From assembly GCA_947307355.1 (NCBI GenBank), contig CAMZIV010000002.1, positions 1 through 36,216 on the forward strand: a stretch of DNA of 36,216 nucleotides, read 5' to 3'. This DNA is from an uncultured Candidatus Saccharibacteria bacterium (lineage in GTDB: Bacteria; Patescibacteriota; Saccharimonadia; Saccharimonadales; Saccharimonadaceae). How positions within the stretch are numbered: the stretch's first letter is position 1; each line of letters opens with the position of its first letter. Shown in pieces: positions 1 through 7,902 of the stretch. Both the position numbers and the translations under genes were made by a program. The notes beneath the pieces were generated by a model, which had not been told where the DNA came from, ran no database searches, and was given only the letters and a program-made list of their open reading frames with translations.

Positions 1-49
1 CGACCTCGACTTCCCAAAAGTCGCGCGCTACCAACTGTGCTACACCCAG
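1..49 (-). tRNA. tRNA-Pro (UGG anticodon), 3' part missing at window edge
   Basis: Read on the minus strand, the segment starts with acceptor arm CTGGGTG, then TA, a D-arm with AGTTGGTAG, and an anticodon stem CGACT/AGTCG closing the loop TTTGGGA. That puts TGG at positions 34-36, so the tRNA reads proline codons. The variable region begins (GAGGTCG) and the T-arm and 3' acceptor lie outside the window. An extended -10 box sits just upstream at 61-69. Confidence 0.9.
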
Positions 50-60
50 ACGGTATCTAT

Positions 61-69
61 ATTATATCA
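61..69 (-). promoter_or_regulatory. Extended -10 promoter of tRNA-Pro
   Basis: On the minus strand the bases read TGATATAAT, an extended -10 box. The expected start point is about base 54, five bases before the mature tRNA 5' end. No good -35 box is seen. Confidence 0.6.
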
Positions 70-124
70 TATTGTTTAAAAAAATGAAGAGATTTTAGCT
101 TTAGGCTTATGGTATAATAATAGT

Positions 125-1963
125 ATGAATAAAAGGGCGGTAATTAGCTTGGTTTTGGCTATGTCTGCTCTTTTTGCGCTTCATCCTAGCATCGTTACTT
201 TTGCCGATGAGGGAGCTTTAGTTTCTGTTGATGTCGCGGATGCAGCTTTAGAGTTAACTGTACCTGCTAACACTAGTATAGAACTTAATCCTGTTTTTTC
301 TGGTGCTGTATTTGGGAATACTGACATTACCGTGAGAGTAGCGACGAATAGTATCAATGGTTATACTTTGTTAATGTCTGTTCCGACTACGGATCTTACG
401 CATAGTACGATCACTGGTGATAATGCGCCGGTGATTCCGACACTAAAGGCAGCTGCTTCGCAAGCGAATTTTCCAGCTAATGCTTGGGGGTATAAAGTTG
501 TAGGTGATGATTATCTTCCGGTGCTTAATTCAAATACTCCTGTTTCTTGGTCTAGCAATGAGCCAACCAATGGCACAAATTATGTAATGACTCTCGGTGC
601 AAAGGTAGATGGTACAAAAACGTCTGGTGCGTATGTTAATACTTTGACTTTTCAGGTTGTGGCGAATCCAAATTCTCATAGGGACACGATAATTTTTGAT
701 AAGAATAATGAGAATGCTACTGGTTCAATGAACAACCAAACTATTTATCAGGCTTCCTCGACTGTTTTAAATAATAATCAATTCTCGCTTGAGGGAATGA
801 GATTTGCGGGATGGAGCACAACGGCATCTGGTACAGGTACTGGCGTGAGATATTATGCGGATGGGGCTTTATACTATGCGGAGGAGGCTGGCGAAAATCG
901 CCAAATTACACTTTATGCACAATGGACTAATTTGCCAGACACGACTGATGATCCTGGTGGTGATGGTGGTTCGGGTGGTGGTGCTTATGGGACTACGCTC
1001 CAACGGGCTTATGAGATAGCTTATACTGCGGCGGGGAAGGGGATGTATATTCCTGAAGGCAATGGCTATCGTGAGGCTACGAGCGGATCCGACTATGATG
1101 GTATTCCGGCTAATGATTGTAGATTTTTGATTCAGGATATGACGCCAGAGATTTGCGCTAGCGCAACCGCGATAGGCACTGATGCTTTTGTGCTGGATAT
1201 TCGTGATAATAAATCGTATTGGATTGCAAAGGCAAATGATGGGCATTGTTGGATGACACAGAATCTAGATTTGGATTTGGCGCATGACAAGGTTTTGACT
1301 CATGCTAATACAGATCTTGGTTGGACGAACTGGAATACTAATGCGACATGGAACCCAAATACTACGGCCAATACTACAGATGTGAGCAACTGGGTTCGGG
1401 ATTACAACATTCCATATTCGGTGGAAGGAGGGGAAGTATATGTACTTTCATCTGGTTCTAATACCTGGAATGTTTATGACACTACTTTTACTGATCTTCA
1501 GGATTGTCCTTTTGAGGACAAAAGACAGTGCAAACACTATCATTTGGGTAACTATTATAACTGGCCAGCTGCAATAGCTACAAATAATGGGAATGGTTTT
1601 AATGGGATAGCTCCAAATTCAATTTGTCCAGCTGGGTGGAGATTAACTGGGCCTTCAGATTATGGTAATTTGTTTGTGGCGCACAATATAATGGCTTCGG
1701 CTAGTGATTACGTTACTACTGAAAATGGTTTTATAATGATGAGGGATGATCCACTCTATTTTATAAGAAATGGTGAGATTGATAGCACAAATAAAGTTCT
1801 TCGCTATATAGGCCATGAGGGTTATTATTGGTTAAATGAAGGTGGCGCTCCAAGCAGTGCAGGGCTTATGTCGTTTGGGGGCACTGCTTCTATTTATCCA
1901 CATCAGATTATTAGATATCGTCGTGGTAACGGATATGCTATTCGTTGTTTGGCGCGAGACTAG
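125..1963 (+). CDS. Secreted surface protein with InlB-type repeat and FISUMP domain
   Basis: This 612-residue protein is probably exported. Residues 1-27 look like a signal peptide (basic start, hydrophobic core, cut near TFA/DEG). Residues about 28-185 form a beta-rich module without an assigned name. Residues about 187-267 match a Listeria/Bacteroides InlB B-type repeat (TIIFDKNN ... FAGWST ... ITLYAQW). A Gly/Asp-rich linker follows at about 274-290. The C-terminal part, from about 338, has the hallmarks of a Fibrobacter-type paralogous (FISUMP) domain: SYWIAKANDGHCWMTQNLDL and later ICPAGWRLT. No LPXTG or C-terminal membrane anchor is seen, so how it stays at the surface is unclear. A role in host or matrix contact is inference. 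The promoter TGGTATAAT ends 6 nt before the ATG with no ribosome site, so a leaderless mRNA is predicted. Confidence 0.85.
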   Translation: MNKRAVISLVLAMSALFALHPSIVTFADEGALVSVDVADAALELTVPANTSIELNPVFSGAVFGNTDITVRVATNSINGYTLLMSVPTTDLTHSTITGDNAPVIPTLKAAASQANFPANAWGYKVVGDDYLPVLNSNTPVSWSSNEPTNGTNYVMTLGAKVDGTKTSGAYVNTLTFQVVANPNSHRDTIIFDKNNENATGSMNNQTIYQASSTVLNNNQFSLEGMRFAGWSTTASGTGTGVRYYADGALYYAEEAGENRQITLYAQWTNLPDTTDDPGGDGGSGGGAYGTTLQRAYEIAYTAAGKGMYIPEGNGYREATSGSDYDGIPANDCRFLIQDMTPEICASATAIGTDAFVLDIRDNKSYWIAKANDGHCWMTQNLDLDLAHDKVLTHANTDLGWTNWNTNATWNPNTTANTTDVSNWVRDYNIPYSVEGGEVYVLSSGSNTWNVYDTTFTDLQDCPFEDKRQCKHYHLGNYYNWPAAIATNNGNGFNGIAPNSICPAGWRLTGPSDYGNLFVAHNIMASASDYVTTENGFIMMRDDPLYFIRNGEIDSTNKVLRYIGHEGYYWLNEGGAPSSAGLMSFGGTASIYPHQIIRYRRGNGYAIRCLARD

Positions 1964-2001
1964 AGTTTTGTGGTAAAATTAAGAGATAAGGAGAAATAAA
2001 A

Positions 2002-3924
2002 GTGGCAGATAATACAAAAAAACCTATAGGGCGACCTGGAAACAATAATTCTACATCAAATACCATTAGAAGCGTTTTGTTTTTTGCAGTTATGATTTGT
2101 TTTGGTGCGCTTATTGTAATGAATTTTAGTAATACCGGTAAACCAAAAACAGAAGTGCCGATTTCTGATGTAGTGCGTCGCGCAAATGATGAAAATGGCA
2201 ACATTTCTAAAATTACTGTCACTGGTAATGAACTTGAAATCACTTTGAAGGGCGAATCTGCTCCAACTGAAACATCTAGAAAAGATGGTTCGGGAACTTT
2301 GTATGATCAAGGTTTAGTAAATCACTGCGAAGGACTTGAAGGAACTGAACTTGGTGAATGCGAAAGTAAATATCCAACGATTGAGTACAAAGAGGATACG
2401 AATGTATGGGGAATTGTACTTGATGTCACGCTTACGGTTCTTCCAATTGTCGCAATTTTGATTTTCTTCTCCTGGATGATGAAACAAGCTAATGCCGCAA
2501 ACAGCCAGTCAATGAGCTTTGGTAAATCTCGCGCTAGACTCTATGGTCCAGACAAAAAGAAAGTTTTATTTAAGGATGTGGCTGGTAACGAATCAGCTAA
2601 ACAAGATCTTGAAGAAGTCGTAGATTTCTTAAAGAGCCCGAAGAAATATGAAAAACTGGGTGCTAAGATTCCACGTGGTGTTCTTTTAGCGGGTGATCCT
2701 GGTACTGGTAAAACTTTGATGGCTCGTGCAGTGGCAGGAGAAGCCGATGTGCCATTCTTCTCAATTTCTGGTTCAGAATTTGCAGAAATGTTTGTGGGTG
2801 TAGGTGCTTCTCGCGTGCGCGATTTATTCTCTAAGGCAAAGAAAAATGCACCATCAATTATCTTTATTGATGAAATTGATGCGGTGGCACACAAACGCGA
2901 TGCTAGAGGAGGAGCTGGTCGTGAGGACGAGCAAACATTAAACCAAATCCTTGTAGAAATGGACGGTTTTGATAATGACTCTGGCGTGATTGTAATGGCA
3001 GCAACCAACCGTGTGGATATGCTTGATAAAGCACTTCTTCGCCCAGGTCGTTTTGATCGTCATGTTAATGTGACCCTGCCAGAAAGAAAAGATCGTCTCG
3101 AAATTTTGAAAGTTCACTTTAAAGGTAAACCAGTAGAAGAGAATGTAGATCTTGAGGCGCTTGCTAAAAAGACTGCTGGCTCTTCTGGCGCAGATCTTGC
3201 AAACATTGCCAACGAAGCAGCAATTACCGCAGCTCGCGAGGGACACAAAGCGATTTCTAATAAAGATGTAACTGAAGCTTTTGAACGTGTAGCAATTGGT
3301 CCAGAAAGAAAGTCTAAAGTAATGAATGACAAGGAACGTCAAATTACGGCTTATCACGAAGCTGGTCATGCAATTGTAGGTCACGTGCTTCCGGATTCTG
3401 ATCCAGTACACAAGGTTACGATTATCCCACGCGGTGCAACTGGTGGTGTAACTTGGTTCTTGCCGCCAGAAGATAGAAGCTATAAAAATATCTATGAGCT
3501 AAAAGACATTCTCGCTCGTGCGATGGGTGGTCGTATTGCTGAAAAAATAGTCTTTGGTAATGACGCGGTAACCACTGGTGCATCTTCAGATTTAAAGAAC
3601 GTGGCAGAACTTGCTAAGTCTATGATTATTGAAGAAGGCATGGGTAAGAATATGCGCAATATGGTATTTCCGAGTGAGTCTACTGGATATTACACAATTA
3701 CTACTGGTAAACCATATTCTGAAAAAACTGCTGAAGCAATTGATGCGGAAATTAAAATTCTTGCTGATGAAGCTGCAAAGCGCGCGGAAGACGTTTTGAA
3801 GGCGAACCGCAAAGTACTAGACGAACTTGCTGCAGCACTTCTCAAAAATGAAACTTTGGAAGAAGCCGAGCTTGAGCCACTGCTCAAGGGTGCCAAGCTT
3901 CCAACGATTGCAAAACTACATTAA
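2002..3924 (+). CDS. ftsH: ATP-dependent zinc metalloprotease FtsH
   Basis: FtsH is a membrane-anchored hexameric AAA+ protease that degrades misfolded membrane and short-lived cytosolic proteins. The 640-residue protein has membrane segments at about 24-43 and 132-155 around a small extracytoplasmic domain. An AAA domain follows with Walker A GDPGTGKT near 232-239 and Walker [12 protein letters not shown]. The second-region-of-homology motif [18 protein letters not shown] comes next. The zinc site HEAGH is at 452-456, with a likely third ligand Asp530 in ASSDLKN. Length is normal for the family. The start is GTG at 2002, preceded by AAGGAG at 1988-1993; a TGGTAAAAT box at 1971-1979 lies upstream. 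The aminopeptidase gene follows 15 nt downstream and is probably co-transcribed, which pairs protein breakdown with peptide trimming. Confidence 0.97.
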   Translation: MADNTKKPIGRPGNNNSTSNTIRSVLFFAVMICFGALIVMNFSNTGKPKTEVPISDVVRRANDENGNISKITVTGNELEITLKGESAPTETSRKDGSGTLYDQGLVNHCEGLEGTELGECESKYPTIEYKEDTNVWGIVLDVTLTVLPIVAILIFFSWMMKQANAANSQSMSFGKSRARLYGPDKKKVLFKDVAGNESAKQDLEEVVDFLKSPKKYEKLGAKIPRGVLLAGDPGTGKTLMARAVAGEADVPFFSISGSEFAEMFVGVGASRVRDLFSKAKKNAPSIIFIDEIDAVAHKRDARGGAGREDEQTLNQILVEMDGFDNDSGVIVMAATNRVDMLDKALLRPGRFDRHVNVTLPERKDRLEILKVHFKGKPVEENVDLEALAKKTAGSSGADLANIANEAAITAAREGHKAISNKDVTEAFERVAIGPERKSKVMNDKERQITAYHEAGHAIVGHVLPDSDPVHKVTIIPRGATGGVTWFLPPEDRSYKNIYELKDILARAMGGRIAEKIVFGNDAVTTGASSDLKNVAELAKSMIIEEGMGKNMRNMVFPSESTGYYTITTGKPYSEKTAEAIDAEIKILADEAAKRAEDVLKANRKVLDELAAALLKNETLEEAELEPLLKGAKLPTIAKLH

Positions 3925-3939
3925 CACCAGGAGGACAAG

Positions 3940-6297
3940 ATGGAAAGATTAATTAAATATTTTGTGCCGGAAAAATATGTACTAAATCTCGACATTGATA
4001 AGAATAAAAAAACAATTGGTGGAACGGTAATTGTTAGTGGCGAGGCTAAGGCCGACGTTGCGAAATTTCACGCAGTAGATTTTGAAATTAAAAATGTGAA
4101 AGTGGACGGTGAGGACGTAAAGTTTAAATATGCGGATGATGTTTTGGAAGTGCCGACGAATGTTGGTGAGCGCGTGATTGAAATCGAATACACCGGCACT
4201 TTGAACGAAAACATGCAGGGAGCATATCTTTCCACGTACGATTATAATGGTAAAAAGGAAATTATTGTGGCAACGCAATTTGAGAGCCACTATGCACGGG
4301 AGGCGTTTCCATGTATTGACGAACCGGCAGCGGAGGCGGTGTTTGAACTCAGTATTAAATTACCGGAAGGTTCGGATGATTTGATTCTGACAAATACTAA
4401 ACTCGGTGAACCAACGCCACGGATGAGTACGTATCTACTTGCGTGGGTGATTGGGCATTTCCATGGCAAGACTATTAAGAATGCACATGGTACGGAAATT
4501 ACAACTTACGTAGCGTTAAATCAAGATCTTGATTCGGTGGATTTTGCAAACGATGTGGCGGCAAAATCGCTAGAATTTTACGATGATAATTTTGGTGTGC
4601 CATATCCACTCGAAAAATGCGACCAAGTAGCATTGCCGGATTTTGAAGCGGGCGCGATGGAAAACTGGGGACTGGTAACTTATCGTGAATCGATGCTAAT
4701 TGCTGGAAAGGATGCAACACTAAGCACCAAAAAGGGCGTGGCGCTTACTGTGGCGCACGAGCTTTCGCACCAATGGTTTGGTGATCTCGTAACAATGGAA
4801 TGGTGGGATGATTTGTGGCTTAATGAATCGTTTGCGAGTGTGATGGAATATTATGCGGTAGATCACGCCTATCCGGAATTCAAAATTTTTGAAGGTTTCT
4901 TTACTGGCGATGCTTTGGCGGCGCTGAGACGCGACTGTCTGTCTGGTGTGCAATCTGTGCATCAAGACGTAAATGATCCGGCAGAGATTGCAACCTTGTT
5001 TGACCCGGCGATTGTTTATGCAAAAGGTGCAAGATTAATGTTGATGGTAATTCGTGCGATGGGTTGGGATGATTTTACGGCTGGCATTCGTGATTACTTT
5101 GAAGAATACAAATATGGGAATACGATCGGTGATAATCTTTGGGATGCATTAAACAAATATGCCAGTTTTGACGTGAAGAAAATGATGCACGCATTTATTG
5201 ATCAACCAGGGTATCCTGTGATTACAGATGGCAAGCAAAAGAGATTTTTGATTGATGACGAGATGGTAGATTCAAACTGGCCAATTCCAGAAATTCGTGA
5301 AGATATGTCTTCGCATTACGTTCTTAATTTGACTGATGCGGAATTTGAAGAACGTTTGGCACGTTTTGATACTTTGAATTTGGAAGAGAAGTTGAGACTC
5401 CTAATCGACCGTGATTTGTTATCTAAAACTGCGCTTGTGAGTGCCGCTTCGCTTTTGCCGCTGGTGATGAAATTCAAGAATGAGAACAGCGCAGCGATTT
5501 GGAATATCATTGTAACGATTATCGGCACACTCAAGGTTTTCTTCATGTATGGTTCGGACGAGGAAAAGAAGTTTAAAGAATTCGTGAGGGAATTAGTCGA
5601 TACGAAACTTTCCGAAATTGGTATTAAAACTCGTGAAGGTGACGATGAAAATACGATTCGCTTGCGTGCGAATTTGCTCGCGTTAGATTATTATGCGGAA
5701 GATTTGCCAAGAATCAAAGAGCTCGCCAAGATGTATGATGTAAACTATGCGACGCTGGATACGGAAATCCGCGATGATATTTTCGACGCAAAAATTTATC
5801 TTGAACCAAAAATGGTTGATAAATATATCGAGAATTACACCAAGATTTCTGACCCAGAAATTAAATTTGATTTGCTATTTGCTGCAACGCTTAGTCGTGA
5901 TGAAAAAGTGATTAATAAAATGGTGGAGCTACTGGAAAAGCCAGAAATCGTAAAGCCGCAAGATCATTTCCATTTATTTATTTACGAATATCGCAATCCG
6001 GCGGCGAAGGATAAGGTATGGGATTGGTTAACCTCACATTGGGATTATGTGAAAAAGATTGCGGGTGACAAGTCGCTTGAAGATTATCCGCGGTATACGG
6101 CGGCGTCGATTAAAACACAGGCAGATTTTGATAAGTATTTGGAGTTCTTTGAGCCGATGGCAAATGATCCAGCTTTGAAGCGCGCAATTGAAGTAGGGAA
6201 AAACGAAATCCGCGCGAGACTGAAATTAATCGAAGACGATAAAAAAGCGGTCTATAGTGCATTAGACCGTTGGTGCAACGCCGGCTTCGCCGGCTAG
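3940..6297 (+). CDS. M1-family zinc aminopeptidase
   Basis: The enzyme removes N-terminal residues from peptides, probably in the cytosol since no signal peptide is present. The 785-residue protein has the full M1 core: exopeptidase motif GAMEN at 238-242 and zinc motif HELSH at 273-277 with the distal Glu296 in WLNESFAS. The rest is an ERAP1-like helical C-terminal domain. The start at 3940 has a strong AGGAGG site (3929-3934), and the gene follows ftsH by 15 nt, so the two likely share an operon. In an amino-acid auxotroph it would feed the amino-acid pool (inference). The last codons are unusual: they lie in two successive hairpins, and the final residues CNAGFAG come from a GC-rich palindrome that looks added to the gene end. 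Confidence 0.95.
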   Translation: MERLIKYFVPEKYVLNLDIDKNKKTIGGTVIVSGEAKADVAKFHAVDFEIKNVKVDGEDVKFKYADDVLEVPTNVGERVIEIEYTGTLNENMQGAYLSTYDYNGKKEIIVATQFESHYAREAFPCIDEPAAEAVFELSIKLPEGSDDLILTNTKLGEPTPRMSTYLLAWVIGHFHGKTIKNAHGTEITTYVALNQDLDSVDFANDVAAKSLEFYDDNFGVPYPLEKCDQVALPDFEAGAMENWGLVTYRESMLIAGKDATLSTKKGVALTVAHELSHQWFGDLVTMEWWDDLWLNESFASVMEYYAVDHAYPEFKIFEGFFTGDALAALRRDCLSGVQSVHQDVNDPAEIATLFDPAIVYAKGARLMLMVIRAMGWDDFTAGIRDYFEEYKYGNTIGDNLWDALNKYASFDVKKMMHAFIDQPGYPVITDGKQKRFLIDDEMVDSNWPIPEIREDMSSHYVLNLTDAEFEERLARFDTLNLEEKLRLLIDRDLLSKTALVSAASLLPLVMKFKNENSAAIWNIIVTIIGTLKVFFMYGSDEEKKFKEFVRELVDTKLSEIGIKTREGDDENTIRLRANLLALDYYAEDLPRIKELAKMYDVNYATLDTEIRDDIFDAKIYLEPKMVDKYIENYTKISDPEIKFDLLFAATLSRDEKVINKMVELLEKPEIVKPQDHFHLFIYEYRNPAAKDKVWDWLTSHWDYVKKIAGDKSLEDYPRYTAASIKTQADFDKYLEFFEPMANDPALKRAIEVGKNEIRARLKLIEDDKKAVYSALDRWCNAGFAG

Positions 6298-6304
6298 GGC
6301 ACCA
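6248..6304. repeat. Two tandem hairpins spanning the end of the aminopeptidase gene
   Basis: The first hairpin pairs CGGTCTA (6248-6254) with TAGACCG (6263-6269). The second has an outer stem TGGTGC/GCACCA (6271-6276 and 6299-6304) and an inner stem GCCGGC (6280-6285) with GCCGGC (6289-6294) around a TTC loop. The stop codon sits inside the second structure. The GC-rich inner stem contrasts with the AT-rich surroundings. Confidence 0.75.
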
Positions 6305-6315
6305 GCGTCGCCTCG

Positions 6316-6343
6316 AACAAAAAAGAGCGAGCTCTTTTTTGTT
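6316..6343. terminator. Bidirectional terminator between aminopeptidase gene and tRNA-Leu
   Basis: A perfect 13-bp inverted repeat, AACAAAAAAGAGC (6316-6328) and GCTCTTTTTTGTT (6331-6343), with a 2-base spacer provides A/T runs for both strands. It can end the plus-strand ftsH-aminopeptidase transcript and the minus-strand tRNA-Leu transcript. Confidence 0.75.
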
Positions 6344-6354
6344 GCTCGTCTCCT

Positions 6355-6441
6355 TGGTGCCCACTAAGAGACTTGAACTCTTACGATATTGCTATCACTA
6401 GCACCTGAAGCTAGCGCGTCTACCAATTCCGCCAAGCGGGC
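6355..6441 (-). tRNA. tRNA-Leu (CAG anticodon), CCA encoded
   Basis: On the minus strand the acceptor arms GCCCGCT and AGTGGGC pair with one G-U. A Leu-type D-arm (GGCGGAATTGGTAGACGC) follows, then anticodon stem CTAGC/GCTAG closing loop TTCAGGT, so the anticodon is CAG. A long variable arm (TGATAGCAATATCGT) and T-arm with GTTCAAGTC confirm a class II leucine tRNA. The 3' CCA is in the DNA at 6355-6357. An extended -10 box lies at 6450-6458. Confidence 0.95.
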
Positions 6442-6449
6442 CTGAGGCA

Positions 6450-6458
6450 ATTATAACA
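6450..6458 (-). promoter_or_regulatory. Extended -10 promoter of tRNA-Leu
   Basis: The minus strand reads TGTTATAAT, putting the start point near 6443, two bases before the tRNA 5' end. It lies right behind the terminator of the upstream minus-strand RNA unit. Confidence 0.6.
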
Positions 6459-6459
6459 C

Positions 6460-6491
6460 AAAAAAGTACCCCTGAGATAATCTCAGGGGTA
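6460..6491 (-). terminator. Rho-independent terminator of the candidate RNA
   Basis: TACCCCTGAGA (6467-6477) and TCTCAGGGGTA (6481-6491) form an 11-bp perfect stem with a 3-base loop. On the minus strand it is followed by C and six T residues (6460-6465). Confidence 0.85.
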
Positions 6492-6685
6492 TAGAAGAGA
6501 GTTATGATGACAATACGGAGATAAGATGCCCTACGGAATAATTTTAAAATATTGTATTTATAGGTGTTCGTAGTTCTAAATAACTTTGAAAAGGAGGTGT
6601 GGGCACCTCGAATTAGTTGCAGCCTGGCTGCTCTGTCATCAAACGGAAATGTTCGAGCCACCCCGGCCATTGAGGGCGACTTAAT
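6460..6685 (-). ncRNA. Candidate structured non-coding RNA, family not recognised
   Basis: A complete minus-strand transcription unit of about 225 nt runs from a near-consensus promoter (6692-6720) to a strong terminator (6460-6491). It holds no convincing gene. The longest minus-strand reading frame begins about 14 nt inside the transcript without a ribosome site and runs on through the terminator into tRNA-Leu. The 5' half is richer in G and C than its surroundings and can fold: CTCGAA pairs with TTCGAG, flanked by GGTGG-type pairing with CCCAC, and GCAG/CTGC forms an inner hairpin. An AGTTAT at the 5' end can pair with ATAACT near the 3' end. I could not match it to tmRNA, RNase P RNA, SRP RNA, 6S RNA or a T-box. 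It could be a diverged member of one of these or a new RNA. Confidence 0.5.
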
Positions 6686-6691
6686 AACTAT

Positions 6692-6720
6692 ATTATATCA
6701 CACTTTTGCTAAAAATGCAA
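6692..6720 (-). promoter_or_regulatory. Strong promoter of the candidate RNA
   Basis: On the minus strand TTGCAT (6715-6720) is separated by exactly 17 bases from TATAAT (6692-6697), which also has the extended TGA in front. The start point is predicted near 6685. It is one of the best -35/-10 pairs in the window. Confidence 0.75.
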
Positions 6721-6759
6721 GAGTTTTTTCTGTTTTACGCTGTGATATAATAAAATTAT

Positions 6760-7902
6760 ATGATTATGCTTAATTTTAACCCAGAGGTAGACCAGGGAAA
6801 ACTCGCGGAAATTTTGGCGAGTATTAGGGGTGACGCTATGGGTGGTTGGGTGGATTTGCCAAAAAACATCCTAATTGATGAGATTTTAAGTATAAAAGAG
6901 GCGGCTAAGAAAATAACAGAGGAAGCCGAATATTTGGTTTGTATTGGTATTGGAGGTTCTTATCTGGGGCACAGGGCGATTATAGAGGCGCTTTCGCCAA
7001 AATCTGATGTAAAAATTGTTTACGCTGGTAATTCCCTGAGCCAGAGAGAATTAAATAGAGTGCTAACAGAGGTGGGAGATGCTGATTTTTCGGTGCTTGT
7101 GATCTCTAAATCTGGGACAACTTTGGAGCCGAAAGTGGCTTTCGAAGCCTTTAAGAAGAAATTAGTCGAGAAATATGGCGAGCAAGCCAGCTCTAGGATT
7201 TATGCGACGACGGATGCGCATAAGGGCGAGTTGCACGATGAGGCTGTCCAGAACGGTTACACGCGTTTTATAGTGCCCGATAATGTAGGCGGAAGGTATT
7301 CAGTATTGTCCGCAGTGGGGCTTTTGCCGCTTGCGGTGGCTGGTGTTGATATTGATAAACTACTTGAAGGCGCTACTGAAATGTATGGTGATGCGGGGAT
7401 TCAGGCGGCAGCAAAGTACGCATGGCTCCGGTGGATGCTTTTTGAGAGGAATTATGATACGGAGGTTTTTGCCAGTTTTGAGCCAAGTACGGCGTATTTT
7501 AATGAATGGCTAAAGCAATTATTTGGAGAATCGGAAGGGAAAGGGAAAAAAGGTATTTTCCCTGCTTCCCTGATTTATTCTACGGATTTGCATTCAATGG
7601 GGCAATTTATGCAGGATGGGCGCAGAAACTTGTGGGAGACGATTATCGATTATCCAACTGACGAGCTGAACCGTAAAGTTGTAAAAGCTGTAAGGGCGGC
7701 GCATTCTCAGGGCGGAATTCCGGTACTAAATATCGGTGTGCCGAGTTATGACGAAAAAGGTTTTGGTGAACTAATTTACTTCTTTGAAATGGCATGTGCG
7801 ATTAGTGCAAAATTACAGGGAGTAAATCCGTTTGATCAGCCAGGTGTAGAAGCTTATAAAAAGTTATTAAAGGATGGGCAGAATGGAAAAGCTACATTAT
7901 GA
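6760..7902 (+). CDS. pgi: Glucose-6-phosphate isomerase
   Basis: Interconverts glucose-6-phosphate and fructose-6-phosphate in glycolysis. The 380-residue protein shows the sugar-isomerase signatures: CIGIGGSYLGHRA for phosphate binding, VISKSGTTLEP, GGRYSVLSAVGLLPL, and the C-terminal GVNPFDQPGVEAYKK. It is shorter than the usual 430-550 residues, in keeping with a small genome, but all central motifs are present. The extended -10 TGATATAAT ends 8 nt before ATG 6760, so the message should have no or almost no leader; a second in-frame ATG lies at 6766. The gene overlaps gpmI downstream by 20 nt, so the two glycolytic genes are co-transcribed. Confidence 0.93.
   Translation: MIMLNFNPEVDQGKLAEILASIRGDAMGGWVDLPKNILIDEILSIKEAAKKITEEAEYLVCIGIGGSYLGHRAIIEALSPKSDVKIVYAGNSLSQRELNRVLTEVGDADFSVLVISKSGTTLEPKVAFEAFKKKLVEKYGEQASSRIYATTDAHKGELHDEAVQNGYTRFIVPDNVGGRYSVLSAVGLLPLAVAGVDIDKLLEGATEMYGDAGIQAAAKYAWLRWMLFERNYDTEVFASFEPSTAYFNEWLKQLFGESEGKGKKGIFPASLIYSTDLHSMGQFMQDGRRNLWETIIDYPTDELNRKVVKAVRAAHSQGGIPVLNIGVPSYDEKGFGELIYFFEMACAISAKLQGVNPFDQPGVEAYKKLLKDGQNGKATL

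Noticed and set aside
6398-6670. 90-codon minus-strand frame starting MAGVARTFPFD
   Set aside because: It runs through a terminator hairpin and tRNA-Leu, has no ribosome site, and starts inside the presumed RNA; the frame is most likely chance.
6564-6773. 69-codon plus-strand frame before pgi
   Set aside because: It crosses the minus-strand promoter and the pgi promoter, and no protein family is recognisable. GGAGGTG is inside it rather than before its start.
7874-7882. Earlier ATG for gpmI
   Set aside because: The ribosome site abuts it; ATG 7883 has proper spacing and the usual N-terminus.
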